Assembly (NCBI GenBank): GCA_032055545.1
Contig: DAMBQR010000011.1
Location: forward strand, 12,978 to 76,977
Length of the DNA: 64,000 nt
Direction of reading: 5' to 3'
Source of the DNA: Pseudescherichia sp032055545
GTDB lineage: Bacteria > Pseudomonadota > Gammaproteobacteria > Enterobacterales > Enterobacteriaceae
This document shows positions 57,315 through 64,000 of this stretch, piece by piece (position 1 is the stretch's first letter; every line of letters begins with the position of its first letter). The position numbers and the translations under genes are program-made. The notes under the pieces were generated by a model that saw only the letters and a program-made list of their open reading frames with translations, was not told where the DNA came from and ran no database searches.

Positions 57315-58820
57315 ATGGCAATGAGTACCCCGATGCTGGTGACGTTTCTCGTTTACATCTTTGGCATGATTTTAATTGGTTTTTTTGCATGGCGATCGAC
57401 AAAAAACTTTGACGACTACATCCTTGGCGGCCGTAGCTTAGGCCCGATGGTCACCGCGCTCTCCGCAGGCGCATCCGACATGAGCGGCTGGCTGCTGATG
57501 GGCCTGCCGGGGGCGATTTTTATCTCCGGCATCTCCGAAAGCTGGATCGCTATCGGCCTGACTCTTGGGGCATGGATCAACTGGAAGCTGGTGGCAGGCC
57601 GTCTGCGCGTGCACACCGAAGCAAACAACAACGCTCTGACGCTGCCGGACTATTTTACCGGCCGTTTTGAAGATCGTAGCCGCGTCCTGCGCATTATCTC
57701 CGCGCTGGTGATCCTGCTCTTCTTCACCATCTACTGTGCGTCCGGCATCGTTGCAGGTGCGCGCCTGTTCGAGAGCACCTTCGGTATGAGCTACGAAACG
57801 GCGCTGTGGGCCGGGGCGGCAGCGACGATCATCTACACCTTTGTGGGCGGCTTCCTGGCAGTGAGCTGGACCGACACCGTGCAGGCCAGCCTGATGATCT
57901 TCGCCCTGATCCTCACCCCAGTAATGGTTATGGTCTCCGTGGGCGGCTTTGATGACTCGCTGGTGGTGATCAAGCAGAAGAGCATTGAAAACGTGGATAT
58001 GCTCAAAGGGTTGAACTTCGTGGCCATCGTTTCGCTGCTGGGTTGGGGGCTGGGCTACTTTGGTCAGCCGCATATTCTGGCGCGCTTTATGGCGGCGGAT
58101 TCTCATCACACTATCGTTCATGCTCGCCGCATCAGCATGACCTGGATGATCCTCTGTCTGGCCGGTGCGGTAGCCGTAGGCTTCTTCGGTATCGCTTACT
58201 ACAGCAACAATCCGGCGCTGGCCGGGGCGGTAAACCAGAATGCCGAGCGCGTGTTTATCGAGCTGGCGCAGGTGCTGTTTAACCCGTGGGTAGCAGGCGT
58301 ACTGCTCTCCGCGATTCTGGCGGCGGTAATGTCTACCCTGAGCTGCCAGCTGCTGGTCTGCTCCAGTGCCATCACGGAAGATCTCTACAAGGCATTCCTG
58401 CGTAAAGGCGCAAGCCAGACCGAACTGGTGTGGGTCGGACGCGTAATGGTGCTGGTGGTCGCGCTGGTGGCTATTGCCCTTGCCGCTAATCCGGAAAACC
58501 GCGTGCTGGGCCTGGTAAGCTACGCCTGGGCCGGTTTTGGTGCGGCTTTTGGCCCGGTAGTGCTCTTCTCGGTGATGTGGTCACGCATGACCCGTAACGG
58601 CGCGCTGGCGGGGATGATTATCGGTGCGGTAACCGTTATCGTCTGGAAGCACTTTGAGCTGCTGGGTCTGTACGAGATCATTCCTGGCTTTATCTTTGGC
58701 AGCATCGGCATCGTGCTCTTTAGCCTGCTGGATAAAGCGCCGTCGGCAAGCATGCAGGCGCGCTTTGCCGAGGCGGATGCGCACTATCACTCTAAGCCAG
58801 AGCCACGCGTAGCAAATTGA
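57315..58820 (+). CDS. putP: PutP, sodium/proline symporter
   Basis: A 501-residue sodium:solute symporter with 13 membrane helices, near the E. coli length of 502. RSLGPMVTALSAGASDMSGW carries residues of the sodium and proline sites, and SWTDTVQASLMIFALI and CQLLVCSSAITEDLYKAFL are family segments. It is divergent from putA, and the shared control region carries PutA boxes. It supplies external proline to PutA. GGAGACTTTTGA lies before the ATG. Confidence 0.96.
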   Translation: MAMSTPMLVTFLVYIFGMILIGFFAWRSTKNFDDYILGGRSLGPMVTALSAGASDMSGWLLMGLPGAIFISGISESWIAIGLTLGAWINWKLVAGRLRVHTEANNNALTLPDYFTGRFEDRSRVLRIISALVILLFFTIYCASGIVAGARLFESTFGMSYETALWAGAAATIIYTFVGGFLAVSWTDTVQASLMIFALILTPVMVMVSVGGFDDSLVVIKQKSIENVDMLKGLNFVAIVSLLGWGLGYFGQPHILARFMAADSHHTIVHARRISMTWMILCLAGAVAVGFFGIAYYSNNPALAGAVNQNAERVFIELAQVLFNPWVAGVLLSAILAAVMSTLSCQLLVCSSAITEDLYKAFLRKGASQTELVWVGRVMVLVVALVAIALAANPENRVLGLVSYAWAGFGAAFGPVVLFSVMWSRMTRNGALAGMIIGAVTVIVWKHFELLGLYEIIPGFIFGSIGIVLFSLLDKAPSASMQARFAEADAHYHSKPEPRVAN

Positions 58821-58830
58821 TCGTTCTTAA

Positions 58831-58858
58831 CGCACCGGAGCCATCCTCCGGTGCGTTT
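58831..58858 (+). terminator. Terminator of putP
   Basis: The stem CGCACCGGAG/CTCCGGTGCG with a short loop is followed by TTTT, eleven bases after the stop. Confidence 0.85.
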
Positions 58859-58974
58859 TCTCACTTCTTTTTCACAATTCCATAATCTTCGATTCACCTT
58901 CCAGCACGTGCCTTGTCCTGCGTAACATTCTGAGAAACTTCCGCACAGAAATTACTTGTGTTTATCGCCAGCGT

Positions 58975-58993
58975 AATGATAATCACTATCATT
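58975..58993 (+). promoter_or_regulatory. Fur box of efeUOB
   Basis: AATGATAATCACTATCATT matches the Fur consensus closely, with two good half-sites about a shared centre. It lies 57 bases before efeU. The efe operon is known to be iron-repressed through Fur and, in E. coli, acid-induced through CpxR. Confidence 0.8.
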
Positions 58994-59049
58994 GAAATTT
59001 ACTTTTCTTTGCATCTTTTGACGCTGCTTAACATTCAAAGGTTTACCGC

Positions 59050-59883
59050 ATGTTTGTGCCATTTCTCATTATGTTACGCGAAGGACTCGAAGCGGCGCTG
59101 ATCGTTAGCCTCATCGCCAGCTATCTGAAGTGTACCCAACGCGGCCGCTGGATAGGCGTGATGTGGATCGGTGTCTTTCTCGCCGCCGCCCTCTGCCTCG
59201 CGCTCGGTATCATCATCAACGAAACCACTGGTGAGTTTCCGCAAAAAGAGCAGGAGCTGTTTGAGGGCATCGTGGCGGTGATTGCCGTGGTGATCCTGAC
59301 GTGGATGGTCTTCTGGATGCGCAAAGTATCGCGTAACGTTAAGGTCCAGCTTGAGCAGGCGGTAGATAACGCCCTGAAGCAGGGCAATCATCACGGCTGG
59401 GCGCTGATTATGATGGTCTTCTTTGCCGTTGCCCGGGAAGGGCTGGAGTCAGTCTTCTTCCTGCTGGCGGCGTTTCAGCAGGATGTGGGTATCTGGCCGC
59501 CGGTGGGCGCACTCACCGGCCTGGCGACAGCCGTCGTGATTGGCTTCCTGATCTACTGGGGTGGCATTCGCCTCAATATGGCCGCATTTTTCAAATGGAC
59601 CAGTCTTTTCATTCTGCTGGTGGCCGCTGGGCTGGCCGCTGGAGCGATCCGCGCCTTCCATGAAGCGGGCCTCTGGAACCATTTCCAGCAGGTGGCCTTC
59701 GATCTCAGCAATACCCTGAGCACCCACACGCTGTTTGGCACTCTGCTGGAGGGCATCTTTGGCTACCAGGAAGCGCCCAGCGTCAGTGAAGTGGTGGTCT
59801 GGTTTGCCTACCTTATTCCGGCGCTGGTGCTGTTTATGCCGCCGCCGCGCCCGGGGGCACAGATGTCTCCCGGTGCCTCCTGA
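59050..59883 (+). CDS. efeU: EfeU, ferrous iron permease
   Basis: A 277-residue membrane protein of the oxidase-dependent iron transporter (FTR1) family, with seven helices. Both REGLE motifs that bind iron are present: MLREGLEAALIVSL in helix 1 and AREGLESVFFLLAAF in helix 4. In E. coli K-12 this gene is broken by a frameshift; here it is intact, so a working EfeUOB system is likely. It precedes efeO by 53 bases and lies downstream of a Fur box. Confidence 0.94.
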   Translation: MFVPFLIMLREGLEAALIVSLIASYLKCTQRGRWIGVMWIGVFLAAALCLALGIIINETTGEFPQKEQELFEGIVAVIAVVILTWMVFWMRKVSRNVKVQLEQAVDNALKQGNHHGWALIMMVFFAVAREGLESVFFLLAAFQQDVGIWPPVGALTGLATAVVIGFLIYWGGIRLNMAAFFKWTSLFILLVAAGLAAGAIRAFHEAGLWNHFQQVAFDLSNTLSTHTLFGTLLEGIFGYQEAPSVSEVVVWFAYLIPALVLFMPPPRPGAQMSPGAS

Positions 59884-59936
59884 TGTTTATGGGTAGTGAT
59901 AACAGTAGTTACAACATACTTTTTAAGGGAAAGGTC

Positions 59937-61064
59937 ATGGCAACGCATTTTCGTCGTAGTGCTTTACAGGTTGGTATTGCCGCGCTGCTCGCCTGCGCGT
60001 TTAACGCCCAGGCGGCAGATGTTCCTCAGGTGAAGGTCACGGTAACGGATAAGCAGTGTGAACCGATGAACCTCACGGTTAACGCTGGCAAGACGCAGTT
60101 CATTATCCTCAACCACAGCCAGAAAGCACTGGAGTGGGAGATCCTGAAGGGCGTTATGGTGGTGGAGGAGCGGGAGAACATCGCGCCGGGCTTTAGCCAG
60201 AAGCTGACCGCTAACCTACAGCCGGGTGAATATGAGATGACCTGCGGCCTGCTAACCAATCCCAAGGGCAAGCTGATTGTCAAAGGCGCAGCTACGGCGG
60301 ATGCGGCTAAAGGTGACCCGTTGCTGAGCCTTGGCGCTGCTATCACCGGGTATAAAGCTTACGTGACTCAGGAGATGAAGGGTCTGGTAGCGAAGACCAA
60401 AGACTTTACCGACGCGGTGAAGGCGGGGGATATCGAGAAAGCCAAATCGCTGTATGCCCCGACGCGTCAGCACTACGAGCGTATTGAGCCGATCGCCGAG
60501 CTTTTCTCTGACCTCGACGGCAGCATTGATGCCCGCGAAGATGACTACGAGCAGAAGGCTGCCGATCCGAAATTCACCGGCTTCCACCGCCTCGAAAAAG
60601 CGCTGTTTGGCGATAGCTCGACGAAGGGCATGGAGCAGTATGCTGACCAGCTGAATAGCGACGTGCTGGAGCTGCAAAAACGCATCAGCGAGCTGGCCTT
60701 CCCACCGTCAAAAGTGGTCGGCGGTGCGGCTGGGCTAATTGAAGAGGTGGCGGCCAGCAAGATTAGCGGTGAAGAGGATCGCTACAGCCACACCGATCTG
60801 TGGGACTTCCAGGCCAACGTTGACGGCGCGCAGAAGATTGTCGAGCTGCTGCGTCCGCAGCTGCAGAAAGGCAACGCCGATCTGCTGGCGAAGGTAGACG
60901 CCAACTTCAAGAAGGTCGATACCATTCTCGCGAAGTACCGTACCAAAGATGGCTTCGAAACCTATGACAAACTGACCGATGCCGATCGTACGGCGCTGAA
61001 AGGACCGATCACCACGCTTGCGGAAGATCTGGCCCAGCTTCGCGGCGTACTCGGGCTGGATTAA
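59937..61064 (+). CDS. efeO: EfeO, periplasmic component of the Efe iron system
   Basis: A 375-residue exported protein, the E. coli length. The signal peptide ends FNAQA-ADVPQ. An N-terminal cupredoxin domain has TVTDKQCEPMNLTVNAGKTQ and EYEMTCGLLTNPKGKL. The C-terminal M75-like domain contains the HxxE motif in ARQHYERIEPIAELFSDLDG-like PTRQHYERIEPIAELF. The start at 59937 follows AAGGGAAAGGTC; the longer frame upstream overlaps efeU and lacks a signal. It is thought to bind and pass iron to EfeU. Confidence 0.95.
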   Translation: MATHFRRSALQVGIAALLACAFNAQAADVPQVKVTVTDKQCEPMNLTVNAGKTQFIILNHSQKALEWEILKGVMVVEERENIAPGFSQKLTANLQPGEYEMTCGLLTNPKGKLIVKGAATADAAKGDPLLSLGAAITGYKAYVTQEMKGLVAKTKDFTDAVKAGDIEKAKSLYAPTRQHYERIEPIAELFSDLDGSIDAREDDYEQKAADPKFTGFHRLEKALFGDSSTKGMEQYADQLNSDVLELQKRISELAFPPSKVVGGAAGLIEEVAASKISGEEDRYSHTDLWDFQANVDGAQKIVELLRPQLQKGNADLLAKVDANFKKVDTILAKYRTKDGFETYDKLTDADRTALKGPITTLAEDLAQLRGVLGLD

Positions 61065-61066
61065 GC

Positions 61067-62350
61067 ATGACAGAGCATGATGAGCACGGCGTGAGCGAGC
61101 CTTCACGCCGCCGTTTACTGAAGGGCATGGGCGCGCTGGGTGGCGCCCTGGCGCTGGCGGGCGGCTGTCCGGTAGCCCATGCGGCAAAGCCTAAAAGCGC
61201 TCCCGGCACCCTGTCGCCGGATGCGCGGATGGAGACCCAGCCGTTCTATGGCGAACATCAGGCGGGGATCCTGACGCCGCAGCAGGCCGCGATGATGCTG
61301 GTGGCTTTCGATGTGCTGGCCAGCGACAAATCGGAGCTGGAGCGGCTGTTTCGCCTGCTGACCCAGCGGATTGCCTTCTTGACTACCGGCGGCCCTGCGC
61401 CAGATACGCCTAACCCGCGTATGCCGCCGATGGATTCCGGTATTCTTGGCGGCTTTATTGCCCCGGATAACCTGACCATCACCGTCTCGCTGGGCGCATC
61501 GCTGTTTGATGAGCGCTTTGGCTTAGGCCCGCAGCGCCCAGCGAAGCTGGAGAAGATGACGCGCTTCCCCAACGATTCGCTGGATGCAGCCCTGTGCCAT
61601 GGCGATCTGCTCCTGCAGATCTGCGCTAACACCGGAGATACGGTGATCCACGCCCTGCGCGATCTTATTAAATACACGCCGGATCTGCTCAGCATCCGCT
61701 GGAAGCGGGAGGGGTTTATCTCTGACCATGCGGCACGCAGCAAAGGGAAAGAGACGCCGATTAACCTGCTGGGCTTCAAAGACGGCACCGGCAACCCGGA
61801 CGGTCAGAACGGCGCGCTGATGAAGCACGTGGTGTGGGTTACGCCTGACCAGCAGGAGCCGGTCTGGACAGTGGGTGGTAGCTATCAGGCGGTGCGTATT
61901 ATTCAGTTCCACGTCGAGTTCTGGGATCGCACGCCGCTTAAGGAGCAGCAGACTATCTTCGGGCGCGACAAGCAGAGCGGTGCTCCACTAGGCATGCAGC
62001 ATGAGCATGACGTGCCGGACTATGCTCGCGATCCCGACGGGGAGGTCATTGCCCTCGACAGCCATATCCGCCTTGCCAACCCGCGTACGCCGGAGACTGA
62101 GGTCAATCTGATGATGCGTCGCGGCTACAGCTATTCGCTGGGGGTAACCAACGCCGGCCAGCTGGATATGGGTCTGCTGTTTGTCTGCTTCCAGCACGAT
62201 CTGGAGAAAGGCTTCCTGACAGTGCAGAAGCGGCTCAACGGTGAAGCGCTGGAGGAGTACATCAAGCCGATCGGCGGGGGGTACTTCTTTGCTCTGCCCG
62301 GCGTGAAAGATCCGCAACACTATTTGGCTCAGCCGCTGCTGGAGGCGTAG
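61067..62350 (+). CDS. efeB: EfeB, Tat-exported DyP-type heme peroxidase
   Basis: A 427-residue periplasmic dye-decolourising peroxidase. The twin-arginine signal contains SRRRLLKGMG at residues 13-22, then a hydrophobic stretch and a cleavage near AHAAKP. The GXXDG motif appears in LLGFKDGTGNPDG, with catalytic Asp, and QFHVEFWDRTPLKEQQ provides the distal side. The last residues QDPLR-type region near VKDPQHYLAQPLLEA. It starts two bases after efeO and completes the operon, oxidising ferrous iron or extracting it from heme; the latter is debated. Confidence 0.95.
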   Translation: MTEHDEHGVSEPSRRRLLKGMGALGGALALAGGCPVAHAAKPKSAPGTLSPDARMETQPFYGEHQAGILTPQQAAMMLVAFDVLASDKSELERLFRLLTQRIAFLTTGGPAPDTPNPRMPPMDSGILGGFIAPDNLTITVSLGASLFDERFGLGPQRPAKLEKMTRFPNDSLDAALCHGDLLLQICANTGDTVIHALRDLIKYTPDLLSIRWKREGFISDHAARSKGKETPINLLGFKDGTGNPDGQNGALMKHVVWVTPDQQEPVWTVGGSYQAVRIIQFHVEFWDRTPLKEQQTIFGRDKQSGAPLGMQHEHDVPDYARDPDGEVIALDSHIRLANPRTPETEVNLMMRRGYSYSLGVTNAGQLDMGLLFVCFQHDLEKGFLTVQKRLNGEALEEYIKPIGGGYFFALPGVKDPQHYLAQPLLEA

Positions 62351-62352
62351 CC

Positions 62353-62397
62353 AGTGCTCCTCTGTCCTGTAGGGCAGGGGAGCACTATCATTTTTTT
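62353..62397 (+). terminator. Terminator of efeUOB
   Basis: AGTGCTCC(T)CTGTCC pairs with GGGCAGGGGAGCACT, a long stem with slight mismatch, followed by ATCATTTTTTT. Confidence 0.85.
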
Positions 62398-62851
62398 CTA
62401 TGAGCGCGATCTTGTTATATTTTTGTAATATTAATGTCAGAAACTGACTCCGGATAAGAGGGCAGGCTCGTTATATTTTGGTAAATATAATGTTGCTTTT
62501 ATGAAAATTTTTGTTTTACTTATATCAACAGCGGTAGTTCCCGGCAGTGAACGATTCACTATGGAGATCGCGAATGGTAAGGTCCGGCTTAGGACAATCA
62601 GCACACTCAATCCGCCATGTTCGGTGCGGGCAGCACGCCACCGATAGCGATCGTCTCACCGCCAGAATCTCCTCTTCCCTCATCAAAACAACAGAATTTA
62701 CCGACGTGGCAAACGACACAGTGGGTGGGTTTGCCGCGTCTTTTCATCAGCAAGTCATGGCTTACAAGGAAGCCAAACCTCAGACGTTCGTGCGCATAAT
62801 CGTGCCGGCAGCGGCACGTGTGATGTAAACCTACAACTCAAGGTGCTATCC
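62398..62851. other. Leader region of phoH, no convincing gene
   Basis: AT-rich at first (62398-62520), then GC-balanced. A 93-codon frame at 62547-62828 exists but its composition and product are unlike any family I know. A clear pho box (TGTCAT repeats) was not found by eye. The region probably holds the phoH promoter and a long leader. Confidence 0.45.
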
Positions 62852-63640
62852 ATGGGAAGACAGAAAGCAGTGATCAAAGCTCGTCGTGAAGCAAAACGTG
62901 TGCTGAGACGAGATTCGCGCAGCCACAAACAGCGTGAAGAAGAGTCGGTCACCTCGCTTGTGCAGATGAGTGGCGTTGAATCAATTGGTATGGCGCGGGA
63001 CAGCCGTGATAACTCGCCAATTGTCGCGCGCAATGAAGCTCAGGCGCACTACCTGAATGCTATCGAGAGTAAACAGCTAATCTTTGCAACAGGTGAAGCA
63101 GGATGCGGTAAAACCTGGATCAGCGCAGCGAAAGCGGCGGAAGCCCTGATCCATAAGGATGTGGACAGAATTATCGTCACCCGTCCGGTTCTGCAAGCCG
63201 ATGAAGATCTTGGCTTCTTACCCGGAGATATCTCGGAGAAGTTCGCTCCCTACTTCCGGCCCGTGTACGACGTGCTGGTCAAACGCCTTGGAGCGTCCTT
63301 TATGCAATACTGCCTGCGGCCAGAGATTGGTAAGGTGGAAATCGCGCCGTTCGCCTATATGCGCGGACGTACATTTGAAAACGCGGTCGTGATTCTTGAC
63401 GAGGCTCAGAATGTGACCGCTGCGCAAATGAAGATGTTTTTGACACGCCTCGGGGAGAACGTGACCGTGATTGTAAACGGCGACATCACCCAGTGCGACC
63501 TGCCGTCGGGCGTCAAGTCCGGCCTGAGCGATGCGCTGGCACGTTTTGAGGAAGATGAGATGGTTGGCGTAGTCCGCTTCACGAAAGATGACTGCGTGCG
63601 CTCGGCCCTCTGCCAGCGAACACTGCTGGCCTACTACTGA
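62852..63640 (+). CDS. phoH: PhoH, phosphate-starvation-inducible ATPase
   Basis: A 262-residue cytoplasmic protein of the PhoH family. It has the basic N-terminus MGRQKAVIKARREAKRVLRR, Walker A FATGEAGCGKTWISAAKAAE, IVTRPVLQADEDLGFLPGD and Walker B VVILDEAQNVTAAQMKMFL, then VIVNGDITQCDLP. It resembles a helicase core and related proteins act on RNA. Length agrees with the E. coli core protein. The start at 62852 is the conserved one; an ATG three codons earlier is less likely. Regulation by PhoB in E. coli could not be confirmed here. Confidence 0.95.
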   Translation: MGRQKAVIKARREAKRVLRRDSRSHKQREEESVTSLVQMSGVESIGMARDSRDNSPIVARNEAQAHYLNAIESKQLIFATGEAGCGKTWISAAKAAEALIHKDVDRIIVTRPVLQADEDLGFLPGDISEKFAPYFRPVYDVLVKRLGASFMQYCLRPEIGKVEIAPFAYMRGRTFENAVVILDEAQNVTAAQMKMFLTRLGENVTVIVNGDITQCDLPSGVKSGLSDALARFEEDEMVGVVRFTKDDCVRSALCQRTLLAYY

Positions 63641-63669
63641 TGAAATAACCTAATTAAGAATGTGACTGC

Positions 63670-63699
63670 AAAGCCCGGGTGACCGGGCTTTGTTTTTTT
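63670..63699 (+). terminator. Terminator of phoH
   Basis: The stem AAAGCCCGG/CCGGGCTTT with a 4-base loop is followed by TGTTTTTTT, 30 bases after the stop. Confidence 0.88.
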
Positions 63700-63727
63700 G
63701 TGGGGTGGGGCAGGGTATAAAGCGTAG

Positions 63728-63753
63728 CCCCGGTAAGCGTAGCGCCACCGGGG
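63728..63753. repeat. REP-like palindrome, identical to 52895 copy
   Basis: Same sequence as at 52895-52920, including four bases to the left. It lies between phoH and serX. Confidence 0.8.
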
Positions 63754-63914
63754 AAAAGACGATCGGGTACGGCTCACGATCGGGGGGGATTGACTCGCTT
63801 CGCTCGCCCTTCGGGCAGCCCGCTCGCTGCGCTCCCGGTCTGTCCAACGTCCTGTCGTCCGTTGTCGAACCCCGGTCGGGGATTCTTATCCCCCCTGGTG
63901 GGGTGCTACAGGCG
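63754..63914. other. GC-rich repeat-like region near serX
   Basis: Contains nested short palindromes (for example CGCTTCGCTCGCCCTTCGGG, then GCCCGCTCGCTGCG), and further on CGAACCCCGGTCGGGG, which resembles a tRNA T-arm. No gene is visible. Stretches of this kind are common downstream of tRNA genes in this family and may reflect past recombination. Confidence 0.5.
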
Positions 63915-63943
63915 AAAAAAAAGCCCGCATTTGCATGCGAGCT
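63915..63943 (-). terminator. Terminator of serX
   Basis: On the minus strand the stem AGCTCGCATG/TGCGGGCT-type hairpin is followed by eight T residues. It lies 13 bases downstream of the tRNA. Confidence 0.8.
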
Positions 63944-63955
63944 TCTCTTCAAATA

Positions 63956-64000
63956 TGGCGGTGAGGGGGGGATTCGAACCCCCGATACGTTGCCGTATAC
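63956..64000 (-). tRNA. serX: tRNA-Ser, 3' part (probably GGA anticodon)
   Basis: The minus strand ends in the T-arm GGGGGTTCGAATCCCCC, acceptor strand CTCACCG and encoded CCA (63956-63958). Upstream are the variable-arm bases GTATACGGCAACGTATC. This matches the 3' half of E. coli serX, tRNA-Ser(GGA). The anticodon lies outside the window, so the isoacceptor is inferred. Confidence 0.85.

Noticed and set aside
62547..62828. 93-codon frame before phoH
   Set aside because: Product looks unlike a protein family, ribosome site is poor, and the position suits a leader region.
1..64000. CRISPR arrays, insertion sequences, rRNA genes
   Set aside because: No regularly spaced direct repeats, transposase motifs or rRNA sequence were recognised on either strand.

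Overview
The window is chromosomal DNA of a gamma-proteobacterium of the family Enterobacteriaceae. The left end (a LexA box that should belong to sulA, then sxy-yccS-yccF-helD-mgsA-yccT-yccU-hspQ-rlmI-acyP-tusE-yccA-serT) and the right end (wrbA-yccJ, ymdF, putA-putP, efeUOB, phoH, serX) follow the Escherichia coli gene order. Genus cannot be fixed from sequence alone; an Enterobacter/Leclercia/Klebsiella-like relative fits the gene content and fairly high GC.

Between these conserved blocks lie accessory regions. (1) 10.9-16.3 kb: an orphan OppA-type binding protein, serT, an aldo/keto reductase, a DMT transporter, and a ccdAB toxin-antitoxin pair set among debris of at least three other genes (a ferredoxin-type reductase, an amidohydrolase, an amino-acid ABC ATPase). 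(2) 16.3-21.2 kb: a TonB-dependent receptor and periplasmic metal/siderophore-binding protein that look intact, followed by a permease with a one-base frameshift and an ATPase with an internal deletion, so the inner-membrane importer looks dead. (3) 21.3-30.5 kb: a complete-looking class IIb (siderophore-type) microcin cluster. It has a precursor with a double-glycine leader and Ser/Gly-rich tail, a small two-helix immunity candidate, a C39-peptidase ABC exporter, its membrane-fusion partner, an HlyC-like acyltransferase homologue, a large MceJ/MchC-type partner and, divergently, IroB-type glucosyltransferase and IroD-type esterase genes. Fur-like sites lie in the divergent promoter region. 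The precursor resembles microcin M in its leader but ends in Asn, not the usual Ser. This is the most exciting part of the window.

(4) 30.7-43.3 kb: two small AriR/YmgB-like proteins, an OhrR-like regulator, a COG0523 GTPase behind a strong Zur-box palindrome, a sugar system (isomerase, SorC-type regulator, ribose-type ABC transporter with a DUF2291 lipoprotein) tied together by a nearly identical 34-bp element in front of two operons, an Old Yellow Enzyme/LysR pair, and a LexA-controlled DinI/MsgA-like gene. (5) 44.3-50.8 kb: a block inserted between wrbA and ymdF with a lysyl-tRNA synthetase paralogue, a Mu-style repressor/Ner regulator pair, a PotE-like antiporter and a lysine decarboxylase. 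This is probably an acid-response module.

The last part holds proline utilisation (putA/putP with four GTTGCA boxes between them), the Fur-controlled EfeUOB iron importer with an intact efeU, phoH, and the 3' part of a tRNA-Ser gene. No CRISPR array, transposase, integrase or rRNA gene was seen. The only tRNA genes are serT (complete) and serX (partial).
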